Shown: piece after piece, positions 16,038-23,092 of the stretch | How positions within the stretch are numbered: the stretch's first letter is position 1 | How the letters are laid out: each line of letters opens with the position of its first letter | Assembly: GCA_016880595.1 (NCBI GenBank) | Contig: JAEHDC010000015.1 | Location: forward strand, 1-36,815 | Origin: Candidatus Saccharimonadota bacterium | GTDB taxonomy: Bacteria > Patescibacteriota > Saccharimonadia > Saccharimonadales > EFPC-124 | DNA: 36,815 nt | Direction of reading: 5' to 3' | Program-made: the position numbers and the translations under genes | Notes under the pieces: generated by a model | What the model was told of the DNA's origin: nothing | Seen by the model: the letters and a program-made list of their open reading frames with translations, nothing else | Database searches by the model: none

Positions 16038-17222
16038 ATGACAGCTGCGCATAATACACATGGTTTTGTTTTAGTCACAACAAATGGCTCTATTGAACTT
16101 GCTGATAATTCTAGCGGCAGGTTTAGACGTTACTGGAAGCAAATTGCCGAGTACGGCAGCTTTGTTGATCCACATGGAGGCAGTGAGCCAATAAAGCTTG
16201 ATCGCCCTTGGGCAGATAAGATTGTTGAAAACTTTAAGGCTGGCGTGCGTGGGTTTGTGCCTGTTCCGCTTGGTCACCCAAAAACTGATTCTGAGCTTGC
16301 TGAGAAAAATCGTGGCGAACTGATCGATGTCGAAGCGCGTGATGATGGTCTGTATGGATTGCTAGAGATTCGTGATCCAAAAACTGTCGAGCAGATCGAC
16401 ACGAAGCAGATACCTGATGTGAGTGTGGCATTTGACGATGACTACCGTGATAAAAAAACTGGCAATTGGGTTGGCGCCACACTTAAGCATGTTGGCTTGG
16501 TTGTGAATCCATATCTTAAGGGCATGACACAATTTGAGCCGGTGCAGATGAGCGACAGCGCCAGTGCTGCCGTGCTATTCAGTGAAGGTGTTCAACAAAT
16601 TAATAATAGTGAGGAGAGAACAGTGGAGACGATAGACGTAAAAAACGACCGAGATTTTGATGTTGAGGTTAAATACACAAATGCAGACGGCGAGCAAATA
16701 AGCGCTGTCAAGGCTGGCGAAAGCATTACTGTGCCAAAAGACCAAGAAGAGGCTGTAAAAAAGCAGATTGTTGATGCTGTCGCACCAGCTACCGATGACG
16801 ACGAGCAGCTTTCTGATGAACAGAAAAAAGCAAAGGAGCTGGCAGAGCGCGAAGCTGCCATTACTGTGCGCGAGGCTAAATTGTCGGAGGCGCAGGCTAG
16901 CGCCGAGTTTGAGCGGCTGTTAAGCGAGGGTAAGATTGTGCCAGCACAGAAGGATCCATTTATTGCGTTGAGCGCCAAGGGTTCGGCTACGGTTGAACTG
17001 TCCGACGGCGCTAAGAAAACTGTTAGCGTTTTATTGTCTGAGTTGTTTAAGTCTGCTCCAAAGGGCAGATATTTGAGCGAGGATGGCGAGAACGATGATG
17101 ATAAGAATGGTGGCGATACAGAAGTTGAGCTGTCCGACGAGGAGAAGTCGTTGGCAAAAGACTTTGGCAATACACCAGAAGAAATCGCTGAGTTCAAGAA
17201 GAGCCAGCAGGTAAATAATTAA
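16038..17222 (+). CDS. Mu I-like prohead protease with scaffold domain
   Basis: A 394-aa precursor. Start ATG 16038 (MTAAHNTHG) follows AAGGA at 16023; the longer frame from 15948 runs through leader hairpins. Residues 1-175 form the protease: EYGSFVDPHGG, PVPLGHPKTD (His) and IPDVSVAFDD (Ser) match the Mu gpI type. The C-terminal half is Glu/Lys-rich coiled coil (QKKAKELAEREAAITVREAKLSEAQ) typical of scaffolding. The scaffold part can probably also be made alone from an internal start. It precedes the decoration and capsid genes, as in Mu. Confidence 0.8.
   Translation: MTAAHNTHGFVLVTTNGSIELADNSSGRFRRYWKQIAEYGSFVDPHGGSEPIKLDRPWADKIVENFKAGVRGFVPVPLGHPKTDSELAEKNRGELIDVEARDDGLYGLLEIRDPKTVEQIDTKQIPDVSVAFDDDYRDKKTGNWVGATLKHVGLVVNPYLKGMTQFEPVQMSDSASAAVLFSEGVQQINNSEERTVETIDVKNDRDFDVEVKYTNADGEQISAVKAGESITVPKDQEEAVKKQIVDAVAPATDDDEQLSDEQKKAKELAEREAAITVREAKLSEAQASAEFERLLSEGKIVPAQKDPFIALSAKGSATVELSDGAKKTVSVLLSELFKSAPKGRYLSEDGENDDDKNGGDTEVELSDEEKSLAKDFGNTPEEIAEFKKSQQVNN
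16623..17222 (+). CDS. Internal in-frame scaffold product (Mu Z-like)
   Basis: GTG 16623 is in frame with the protease gene (codon 196) and is preceded by GAGGAG (16611-16616) with 6-nt spacing, a ribosome site stronger than that of the full-length start. It would produce a 199-aa protein consisting only of the coiled-coil scaffold region. Mu makes scaffold Z from within gene I the same way. Seen: the signal. Inferred: its use. Confidence 0.6.
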   Translation: METIDVKNDRDFDVEVKYTNADGEQISAVKAGESITVPKDQEEAVKKQIVDAVAPATDDDEQLSDEQKKAKELAEREAAITVREAKLSEAQASAEFERLLSEGKIVPAQKDPFIALSAKGSATVELSDGAKKTVSVLLSELFKSAPKGRYLSEDGENDDDKNGGDTEVELSDEEKSLAKDFGNTPEEIAEFKKSQQVNN

Positions 17223-17239
17223 AAAAAGGAAGAACGAAT

Positions 17240-17638
17240 ATGAGTGATACTACCGTAGCGTTAGACGATAAGCGTCAGATTGGCGATCTGCTCGCCATCT
17301 CTCTTGCCGCCGTTAAAGTGGTCAAGGGACAGCTTTTGAGTTTTAATACGTCAGGGTATGCAAAAAATGCATCTGACACTGCAAGTGAAGTGTTTGCTGG
17401 TGTTGCTATTGCCACCGTCGACAATAGTGCTGGTTCAGCTGGTGAGCTGACTGTGCGTGCTTGGCGTCGTGGCGTGTTTAGTATGGCGTGCGCTAGTGCT
17501 GCGCAGTCGTGGGTTGGTCAGAAGGTTTACGCCGTAGATAATCAGACGGTCGCCCTCGCCGCTACGACCACTAACGACGTTCTGGTTGGCACTGTCGTAC
17601 AGTTTGTTTCAACAACAGAAGTAAGGGTTCAGATCTAG
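17240..17638 (+). CDS. Head decoration/capsid cement protein (DUF2190-like)
   Basis: A 132-aa beta-rich protein starting at ATG 17240 after AAAAGGAAG. It lies between scaffold and major capsid. The repeated short strands (VKGQLLSFNTSGYAKNASDT, EVFAGVAIATVDN, VRAWRRGVFSMACAS, VGQKVYAVDNQTVALA) are the pattern of DUF2190-type cement proteins that trimerise on the capsid surface. There is no signal or TM segment. The position fits the gene order scaffold-decoration-capsid. Confidence 0.7.
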   Translation: MSDTTVALDDKRQIGDLLAISLAAVKVVKGQLLSFNTSGYAKNASDTASEVFAGVAIATVDNSAGSAGELTVRAWRRGVFSMACASAAQSWVGQKVYAVDNQTVALAATTTNDVLVGTVVQFVSTTEVRVQI

Positions 17639-17667
17639 CTAGAAACTAGAAGAAAGGCAACATAGAG

Positions 17668-18555
17668 ATGGCTACTATTACCAACGAAGTCCTACAGGGG
17701 CTAAATACCAATATTAATGTCACGTGGCAGAAACGTTTTTCCACAGCTGTAAATGCTGACATCTGGGAAAAGATTGCAATGCCAATGAATAGCAAAAACG
17801 CTAGCGAGAAATACGCTTTCTTAGGTGCTATACCTGACCTGCGCGAGTTTAAGGACGAGCGCGTGCCTGGCACATTAAGTGGCTTTAGTTATGAGATTAA
17901 TAACAAGAAGTTTGAATCGACTATCGATGTCGACCGTGATCTTATTGAAGATGATCGCACGGGCCAGATTATGTTATGGGTCAACGGCTTATCCACAAAG
18001 GCTGGACAGGCCTACACAAAGCTCATTAGCCAGACGTTCAAGCTGGGCTTTTCGACTGCTATTTATGACGGTCAAAATTTTTTTAGTGCTAGCCATACAC
18101 TTGGCAGCAATTACCTTAGCGCCGGCAAAGACATAAATGGCACAAATGTCGACGCAGCAGAATTACTGCTCGCAGGGCAGGTTGATGATAAGGGCAGTCC
18201 TTGTGGATACAAGGGTACGCACTTGATTGTTGGGCCGTACAACCGTGCTGCCGCTAACGCGCTGGTGAATGTATCGACATTGAGTGGTGGTGCGGCTAAT
18301 CCGTACTACAAGCGCTATGAAATTGTGGAACTGCCTTATCTTGCGGTGGGTGATAAGCAGTGGGCTATTGCAGATTTGAGCCAGGGTGTCCTGCCGTTCA
18401 TTATGCAGATCCGCGTGGCTATAACTTTGATGAGCAAGACCGACCTTAACAGCGATCGCGCTTTCGATAAAGATGTGTTTACTTGGGGAACTCGCGGTCG
18501 GCACAATGCCGGCTTTGGTAACCACCAGCTTATTGTTGGTGCCGTTGCTAGCTAG
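17668..18555 (+). CDS. Major capsid protein (Mu gpT-like)
   Basis: A 295-aa major head subunit. The run YAFLGAIPDLREFKDERVPG, then YEINNKKFESTIDVDRDLIEDD, and YDGQNFFSASHTLG correspond to the Mu gpT pattern (WLG-FP-LREW, Y-I-NK-FE-T--I-RDD-EDD, YDGQNFF---H). The start at ATG 17668 follows AAAGG. The middle has a domain with GYKGTHLIVGPYN and a C-terminal HNAGFGNHQLIVG. A stable hairpin follows the stop codon. Among the most secure assignments in the window. Confidence 0.92.
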   Translation: MATITNEVLQGLNTNINVTWQKRFSTAVNADIWEKIAMPMNSKNASEKYAFLGAIPDLREFKDERVPGTLSGFSYEINNKKFESTIDVDRDLIEDDRTGQIMLWVNGLSTKAGQAYTKLISQTFKLGFSTAIYDGQNFFSASHTLGSNYLSAGKDINGTNVDAAELLLAGQVDDKGSPCGYKGTHLIVGPYNRAAANALVNVSTLSGGAANPYYKRYEIVELPYLAVGDKQWAIADLSQGVLPFIMQIRVAITLMSKTDLNSDRAFDKDVFTWGTRGRHNAGFGNHQLIVGAVAS

Positions 18556-18556
18556 C

Positions 18557-18604
18557 AATGATCAAACCATGCTGGGGGGACTTCCCCCAGAGGCTTGATT
18601 ATTA
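18557..18604 (+). terminator. Strong hairpin after the major capsid gene
   Basis: CTGGGGG-GACTT-CCCCCAG (18572-18590) is extended outward by a 12-position stem (18557-18568 with 18593-18604, one A-C mismatch and one G-U). There is no T-run, so it probably protects the capsid mRNA 3' end or acts as a processing or partial termination point rather than a full terminator. It would let the capsid be made in excess over downstream connectors. Confidence 0.6.
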
Positions 18605-18625
18605 AGCAATAAAAGGAGCACTAAT

Positions 18626-18916
18626 ATGAGTAAGGTATACAAGCTGTCGTTGAATCTACCAGGCGATCTTAACTGCGTTGGCCAACGCATACTTGAGGGC
18701 CATGGTGATGTCGTTGTTACTCGCCAAGGTGGTTACGTTGGTAAACTCACTCACGAGCAGTTAAAAATTGCAGAGGCTGATCCATACATCACTGTTGGAG
18801 AAGCCGGTAAGTTGTTTATAGAGGATGAAGATACAGATGTGCCAGAAGCTACCAAGCGCGTGGCGAGCAAACCCGAGGCTGCCGATAGTGACGTGAGTGA
18901 AGGAGGCGCGGCGTAG
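18626..18916 (+). CDS. Small head/neck-region protein (Mu gp35-like position)
   Basis: A 96-aa protein with ATG 18626 after AAAGGAG. The N-terminal half (MSKVYKLSLNLP... VVVTRQGGYVGKLTHEQLKIAEADPYITV) is a compact alpha/beta unit with a peptide-loop GEAGKLFIE. The C-terminal 30 residues are acidic and disordered. The gene order (after capsid, before the connector) is that of Mu gp35/FluMu-type proteins, but sequence identity cannot be claimed. Function unknown. Confidence 0.55.
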   Translation: MSKVYKLSLNLPGDLNCVGQRILEGHGDVVVTRQGGYVGKLTHEQLKIAEADPYITVGEAGKLFIEDEDTDVPEATKRVASKPEAADSDVSEGGAA

Positions 18917-18921
18917 CTTTT

Positions 18922-19614
18922 ATGACGAATTACGCATTGTTGCAATCAATCTTGGAAGAGGCTGGCTTTAGCCATCCTGTTTTTGGCGAGATTCCAAGCG
19001 GCGTGGTTGATGGCAATAACAAGATTTTTACTGTTTGCAGCAAGCCGCTGACTGACACTGATTATTCTGATGTTGTGGACGAGAGCGACGTACGAGTTTA
19101 TGTAAATGGTGTGCCTCTGGAGAATAGTGACATAGATGATATCGACGTGCAGTTTGGCATAATTACGCTGAAGGTTGCGCCTACAGCTAATGCGATTGTG
19201 ACTGTCGACTATAGGTACAGCGCGGTATCTATGCAATTTGCTGACGAGGTGCGACAAGAGGCTCAGGGCTGGATTAACATGAAGATGCGTAAGTATGATG
19301 TTGTGCCATACGGTCCAGCATATGAAGACGTGCCAGCGATCATTCGCAACATATGTAGGCTTTGGGCGGCATCATCATTGTTGTTGCGCGATTATGGATT
19401 TAATAATGACACTGAACTTACCAGTAAAGACGGCGCCGAAAAACTTAAGGCAGTCAAAACGCTAATCACTGAGCTGCAAGAAGATGGTGGTGCGGTGAGT
19501 AATGGTGGTGCGGTGAGTGAGGAAGCACAGGCTGTTGAGTCAATAAGCGACGGAAATCTGTTTGGCGCGTTTGAGCGCGGCGAGCGGCCTGATAGCGATG
19601 GTGAGCGCTGGTAA
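18922..19614 (+). CDS. Head-tail connector/adaptor (gp36/DUF1320-like)
   Basis: A 230-aa protein after the gp35-like gene. Residues 20-95 are beta-rich (DGNNKIFTVCSKPLTD..., VRVYVNGVPLENS, ITLKVAPTANAIVTVDYRYS), resembling a small beta-sandwich insert. The next 80 residues are helical (EVRQEAQGWINMKMRKYD, AIIRNICRLWAASSLLLRDYG), like the bundle of connector proteins that close the portal. The C-terminus contains an 18-bp tandem DNA duplication (GGAVS repeated at 19484-19518) and is disordered. Assignment is from fold pattern and order. Confidence 0.55.
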   Translation: MTNYALLQSILEEAGFSHPVFGEIPSGVVDGNNKIFTVCSKPLTDTDYSDVVDESDVRVYVNGVPLENSDIDDIDVQFGIITLKVAPTANAIVTVDYRYSAVSMQFADEVRQEAQGWINMKMRKYDVVPYGPAYEDVPAIIRNICRLWAASSLLLRDYGFNNDTELTSKDGAEKLKAVKTLITELQEDGGAVSNGGAVSEEAQAVESISDGNLFGAFERGERPDSDGERW

Positions 19615-20033
19615 TGTCACTTATTGACGTTACATTTAACGTAGAGGGTGTAACTGAAGTTGCGGCGATGTTTGATACTGCCGGTAAACGCGCTGGCAAT
19701 ATGCGCGAGCCTATGCAAAATATCAGCCAAGTCATGCTCAAGACATTCGATATTAACTTTGCAGGTCATGGTAGCTTGTTTGGAAAGTGGCAGCGACGAC
19801 AGAAGGATCCAGGCCATCCGCTGCTTGAGGACACTGGCGCCATGCGCCATGGTTTTAAAGGCAAGATTGGCGAAAGCTATGTTACATTGTTCAATACGCA
19901 AGACTACTTCTGTTTTCATCAGAGCAACGCAGCGCGCAAGACAAAGCTACCGCGGCGCATCATGATGATGATTGACGAGGAACGCCGCCGCGAAGTTATT
20001 AAAATTTTACAGCAACACATAATAGAGGGCTAA
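19614..20033 (+). CDS. Phage virion morphogenesis protein (Mu gpG / P2 gpS-like)
   Basis: A 139-aa tail-completion or head-completion protein. It has the family's usual order: an N-terminal helix pair, then FGKWQRRQKDPGHPLLEDTGAMRHGF (the WxxxxxxP-LL-TGxL motif), then FNTQDYFCFHQSN and LPRRIMMMIDEE (the H-xG and PxRxF-x motif). Start ATG 19614 overlaps the preceding stop (TAATG). It lies between the connector and a probable tail terminator, the normal position for this family. Confidence 0.75.
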   Translation: MSLIDVTFNVEGVTEVAAMFDTAGKRAGNMREPMQNISQVMLKTFDINFAGHGSLFGKWQRRQKDPGHPLLEDTGAMRHGFKGKIGESYVTLFNTQDYFCFHQSNAARKTKLPRRIMMMIDEERRREVIKILQQHIIEG

Positions 20034-20036
20034 AAC

Positions 20037-20546
20037 ATGGCGCGATACGAGGACCCAATCCTGATTAAAATTATAAAAGTTCTAAACGAGCACGGTCCAG
20101 TACAATTAAAGAACAAGTATGGGCTTGGGGATCCAATTGTCGTGAACCAGTCACAGCTGCCCATGGCTTTTATCAGCTACGACACTCTAACAGTTGGTGA
20201 CTACACGAATGCCGAGCTTGAGAGCAGATTGAATGTTGTCATTAACGTTGTTTATGACATTAAGCGTGATTTTATGCAAGGACTCAGTAACGTTGAGGGC
20301 CACATGAGTTTAGTTGAGCTGCTAAGCGGTCGTAATTCTGATTACTCGTTACGCGTCAATTCTATTATGGGAGCTTTACGCGCCCATCAAGACCTAGATA
20401 ATAAGCTTTGGATTGATGTGGGCACCCTGAGCGAGGTTGATTACGGTGTTGGCCTAGAAAAACGTGGATCAGGGATATATACAGCCGAGGGCGTATTGCG
20501 GTTTACTGTAATTAATCAACAGTTGAAGCCAGAATATCAAGTTTGA
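20037..20546 (+). CDS. Probable tail terminator/neck protein
   Basis: A 169-aa protein starting at ATG 20037, 3 bp after the previous stop, with GAGGG upstream. The pattern is an N-terminal helix, QLPMAFISYDTLTVGDYTNAELESRLNVVINVVYDIKRD, a helix, and a closing beta-hairpin GIYTAEGVLRFTVIN. This resembles the alpha/beta fold of tail-terminator proteins that cap the tail tube. No direct family match is claimed; position between the gpG-like gene and the tail tube supports it. Confidence 0.5.
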   Translation: MARYEDPILIKIIKVLNEHGPVQLKNKYGLGDPIVVNQSQLPMAFISYDTLTVGDYTNAELESRLNVVINVVYDIKRDFMQGLSNVEGHMSLVELLSGRNSDYSLRVNSIMGALRAHQDLDNKLWIDVGTLSEVDYGVGLEKRGSGIYTAEGVLRFTVINQQLKPEYQV

Positions 20547-20580
20547 TGCGGGTGCAATAAAAAAAGAAGATAAACGCCTC

Positions 20581-20684
20581 TAGCTTAATCAATTTGATGA
20601 TGCTATAATAAAATCATACGAACGTGGTCACAGTATTGGCTGCGTTTTTTTATTTACGGCCATTATGTGGCCGTTTTTTAATAT
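20581..20684 (+). promoter_or_regulatory. Late leader D: promoter plus two terminator-like hairpins
   Basis: TAGCTT (20581) and extended -10 TGCTATAAT (TATAAT 20604-20609) at 17 bp. AACGTGGTCA-CAGTAT-TGGCTGCGTT (20621-20646, three G-U pairs) with T7 is followed by ACGGCCA-TTATG-TGGCCGT (20656-20674) with T6. Bases 20601-20684 recur exactly, inverted, at 35380-35463. It opens the tail operon. Confidence 0.75.
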
Positions 20685-20698
20685 ATGGATCTAAGAAT

Positions 20699-20857
20699 AT
20701 GAGCGAAAAAACCGAAACAGCACCAAAGGTTACGGATAGCAAAGCAGAAGCGCCACTGCAATCTTTTTATTTTCCTGCACAAGATTTGCGCGTGCAGGCA
20801 ATTAGCATGAGCGAAGCGGAGAAAATAGTCAATCAACAGATTAAGGAGGGTAAATAA
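20699..20857 (+). CDS. 52-aa protein upstream of the tail tube
   Basis: Start ATG 20699 (MSEKTETAPKV) is chosen because the longer frame from 20624 reads through the leader hairpins. The ribosome site is weak. The product is hydrophilic at the N-terminus, and its C-terminal half (SFYFPAQDLRVQAISMSEAEKIVNQQIKEGK) may form a strand and a helix. The stop overlaps the next gene's start region, and the tail-tube ribosome site AAGGAGGG lies inside its last codons. Function unknown. Confidence 0.55.
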   Translation: MSEKTETAPKVTDSKAEAPLQSFYFPAQDLRVQAISMSEAEKIVNQQIKEGK

Positions 20858-21837
20858 TGGCAGTTTTTAGTGGGCGACGCGTAAATGTTGGTATTGGGCT
20901 CGAGACAACTCGCGGCACGGCCGTCGCGCCGGCTTATTACATCCCAGAGTTAGATGTGAGCATGAGAGACAAGCCTACGTCACTATATGACGAATCCAGC
21001 TTTGGTAACGTCATGAAATCTAGTTCTAAAGCCACTACGCTTATCAACGGAGACGGTTCGATCTCGAGTAATCTTTGGGCAAGAGGTCTTTATTATTGGC
21101 TAGCCTTATTGTTTGGGCAGTTACCGACTACTACTGACGTTTCAGGAGATACGGCTGCAAAAAAACACGCCTTTGCCCTGTTAAACTCCAATGAGCACCT
21201 AAGTGCCACTCTGGCGCTTACGGACCCGAACCAAGATGTGAGGTATCCATTGGCTATGATCGACTCAGTTAAGATCACTTGGGCTGTAGGCGAATCTCCT
21301 AAAATTGAGGTACAAATAATAACTCAAAAGTCAGCTTCTGCCACTAACACAGTAGCCTACGCTGTCGACTCAAAGTTTGTTCCGACTCAGGCAAGCTTTA
21401 AGTTAGCTGATGCACTTAGCGGTTTAGCCGCTGCTAGCGTGCTGGCCGACATTAAGAGTTTTTCTATGGAATTCAAAAAGAACCTATCGCCGCAACAAAC
21501 AGCTGATAGTAGTGATACGTACAGCGGAATCTACAATACTGATTTTGAGGTAAGCGGTAGTATAGAAAAGCTCTATAGAGACACGACGTATAGAGGCTAC
21601 GCCCTGCAAGACACGATAAAGGCCATGGAATTTGCGCTATCTGACAGTCTCAACAAAGCGGGTACGACGACTCCTACGAGTCTTAAGTTCTCGCTAGCGA
21701 AGGTTGCCTTTGAAGATGCAGAGCCAAATTATGGGTTGAGCGACATTTCTACTGAGACGCTAAAGTGGGCAGGTTTAATGAGCTTAACTGAAGCGCCGAT
21801 TACTGCTGAGCTGATCAATAAATACACCTACGTTTAA
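20857..21837 (+). CDS. Major tail tube protein
   Basis: A 326-aa protein preceded by AAGGAGGG. The opening SGRRVNVGIGLETTRGTAVAPAYYIP is the usual start of siphovirus-type tail tube subunits (an 'ETTRGT' turn and YIPL-like strand), followed by long beta segments and a Ser/Thr/Ala-rich middle. It lies just before the frameshifted chaperone and the tape measure, the invariant order tube-chaperone-tape. No sheath gene accompanies it, so the tail is most likely non-contractile. Confidence 0.75.
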   Translation: MAVFSGRRVNVGIGLETTRGTAVAPAYYIPELDVSMRDKPTSLYDESSFGNVMKSSSKATTLINGDGSISSNLWARGLYYWLALLFGQLPTTTDVSGDTAAKKHAFALLNSNEHLSATLALTDPNQDVRYPLAMIDSVKITWAVGESPKIEVQIITQKSASATNTVAYAVDSKFVPTQASFKLADALSGLAAASVLADIKSFSMEFKKNLSPQQTADSSDTYSGIYNTDFEVSGSIEKLYRDTTYRGYALQDTIKAMEFALSDSLNKAGTTTPTSLKFSLAKVAFEDAEPNYGLSDISTETLKWAGLMSLTEAPITAELINKYTYV

Positions 21838-21862
21838 AAGAATAATTTAGAAGGAGACTAAG

Positions 21863-22231
21863 ATGGCGCAAGAAAATATTACGGTGGAGTTACCTGGTTG
21901 TGGCGGTGAGGCTGTAATTAGGTCTTACATTAAAAATAAGGATCGCAAAGCTATTAGCCGCATGGTTTTTGCTGGTAAAGAATTTAAGCAATCTGAGCTA
22001 GTAGAAGCGAGTAAAAAAGGCGAGGATATTGAGCTAACAATTCCCGGAGTTAACTTAGGAAGCGTTACTAATGAACAAACTCGCCGCTTGCTGATCTCTT
22101 ACGACGGCAATACTAAAGAACCATATGAGGAGATGATGGAGTCGGAGTACAAAGAGGATATGGATGTTGTAGAAAACGTTGTAAGGGCTGTCTTCAGAGA
22201 TCATTCGGAGGATTCAGTTGCAAAAAAATAG
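21863..22231 (+). CDS. Tail assembly chaperone, short form (G-like)
   Basis: A 122-aa protein with ATG 21863 after AAGGAG. It is an alpha/beta N-terminal domain (MAQENITVELPGCGGEAVIRSYIKNKDRKAISRMVF) with an acidic helical end. It corresponds to the upstream product of the tail chaperone pair, which binds tape measure and tube subunits during tail assembly. The stop TAG directly follows the slippery A AAA AAA run, so most ribosomes end here and a fraction shift to make the long form. Confidence 0.75.
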   Translation: MAQENITVELPGCGGEAVIRSYIKNKDRKAISRMVFAGKEFKQSELVEASKKGEDIELTIPGVNLGSVTNEQTRRLLISYDGNTKEPYEEMMESEYKEDMDVVENVVRAVFRDHSEDSVAKK

Positions 22232-22461
22232 ATGGGTGGCACGACCAGTATAAGCGCCACCTCGATGACAATATAGGTCAGGTGCCTACAATTATTGAGC
22301 AGGTGCTGATCATGAAGGAATACGGCTGGACTGACGAAGAATTCGACGACCAACCTGAGGATATAATTTTAGCCATTCGAGTCCGCCGTCAAGTTGAGGC
22401 GGAGCTACGCAAGAAGCAAAATGATGAAATGCAGAGGAGAATACATAGTGCTAAGCATTAA
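21863..22461 (+). CDS. Tail assembly chaperone, -1 frameshift long form (GT-like)
   Basis: Reading the zero frame to 22228 and then re-reading base 22228 in the -1 frame adds 77 codons, open to TAA at 22459-22461. The extension (IDGWHDQYKRHLDDN..., then MKEYGWTDEEFDDQP, ending in a charged helix) is the compact helical T domain that recruits the tape measure. Total 199 aa. The T part has no plausible start codon and ribosome site of its own. Gene order and slippery site match the lambda G/GT rule. Confidence 0.85.
22207..22228 (+). promoter_or_regulatory. Programmed -1 frameshift signal
   Basis: The canonical heptamer A AAA AAA (22222-22228) lies in the correct phase and is followed at once by the zero-frame stop TAG (22229). 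GGAGG at 22207-22211, 10 nt upstream, is placed like the internal Shine-Dalgarno stimulator of E. coli dnaX. I see no obvious strong downstream stem. Confidence 0.85.
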
Positions 22462-22498
22462 TTTACAAGGCCGGATTTTAGCGAGGTATTTTAATGCT

Positions 22499-23041
22499 CT
22501 ACTGTAGACTGTCCTCGTCGCCCCCATATACTACGCTGCTGAGCGTAACATCTTTGATGTCGGTGCGAATTTTTGTCAGTATGCCATCATTTTGTAGCTG
22601 CTCGCCAATTTCATTATTAACAAGATTATCCCAATTGTATGCGTTGAATTTGTCCTTGTCGGTGTTAAAGACTAGGATTGGCTGCATAGCAACATCACCT
22701 GTACTATTTTTTACATCAATAGCAAGAGCATATTGGAATGTTGTACAGCTATCATTCTGGAATATTTGCCGCGCGATATTGATGAAATTGGTCGTACCGG
22801 TCTTAAGCACGCTAGCAGTGCTAAAATATTCTGTTTTTTCATCGCTATACGAACAAATACCGCCAATGTTGTTATTGGACTCAATTTGGGCAACGACCTC
22901 AGAGATGCTATTTGTATCTTGTGCGCCCTCTGCCGATGTTTCGTTGCCCTTGAACAAGCTTGATATTCCAAACCATGCAGCAAAGACAACAGTTGCAATC
23001 ACAACAAGACCGACGGCAGTATTTTTACCATTTTCTGACAT
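22499..23041 (-). CDS. Leftward moron-like membrane-anchored protein
   Basis: A 180-aa protein encoded against the tail operon between chaperone and tape measure. ATG at 23041 follows AGGAGGT with 6-nt spacing. One TM helix (about residues 9-28) is followed by a probably extracytoplasmic domain of 150 residues with two cysteines (GGICSY, NDSCTT) that could form a disulfide. There is no lipobox and no known family. It carries its own extended -10 promoter. A surface-exposed product made from the lysogen could act in superinfection exclusion or host traits; this is inference. Its presence moves the tape measure start 630 bp away from the chaperone. Confidence 0.7.
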   Translation of the reverse strand: MSENGKNTAVGLVVIATVVFAAWFGISSLFKGNETSAEGAQDTNSISEVVAQIESNNNIGGICSYSDEKTEYFSTASVLKTGTTNFINIARQIFQNDSCTTFQYALAIDVKNSTGDVAMQPILVFNTDKDKFNAYNWDNLVNNEIGEQLQNDGILTKIRTDIKDVTLSSVVYGGDEDSLQ

Positions 23042-23067
23042 TGGCGTACCTCCTGAATATTCATTTA

Positions 23068-23076
23068 ATTATAGCA
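23068..23076 (-). promoter_or_regulatory. Extended -10 promoter of the 180-aa moron
   Basis: The minus strand reads TGCTATAAT (23076-23068), an extended -10, with the start expected near 23061. The ribosome site and ATG follow directly. No -35 is needed or seen. The promoter lies about 20 bp upstream of the tape-measure ATG on the other strand, so the two transcripts start back to back. Confidence 0.65.
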
Positions 23077-23092
23077 TAACGATTGCGATATC

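Noticed and set aside
16592-17197. 201-aa minus-strand ORF inside the scaffold gene
   Set aside because: Serine-rich mirror of the Glu/Lys coiled-coil strand with no initiation signals.
17668-18555. Mu-like transposable phage
   Set aside because: Head genes are Mu-like but there is no MuA/MuB transposase or sheath gene, and a tyrosine integrase and tRNA site are present.
19484-19518. 18-bp tandem repeat
   Set aside because: Only two in-frame copies within a disordered protein tail; ordinary slippage duplication.
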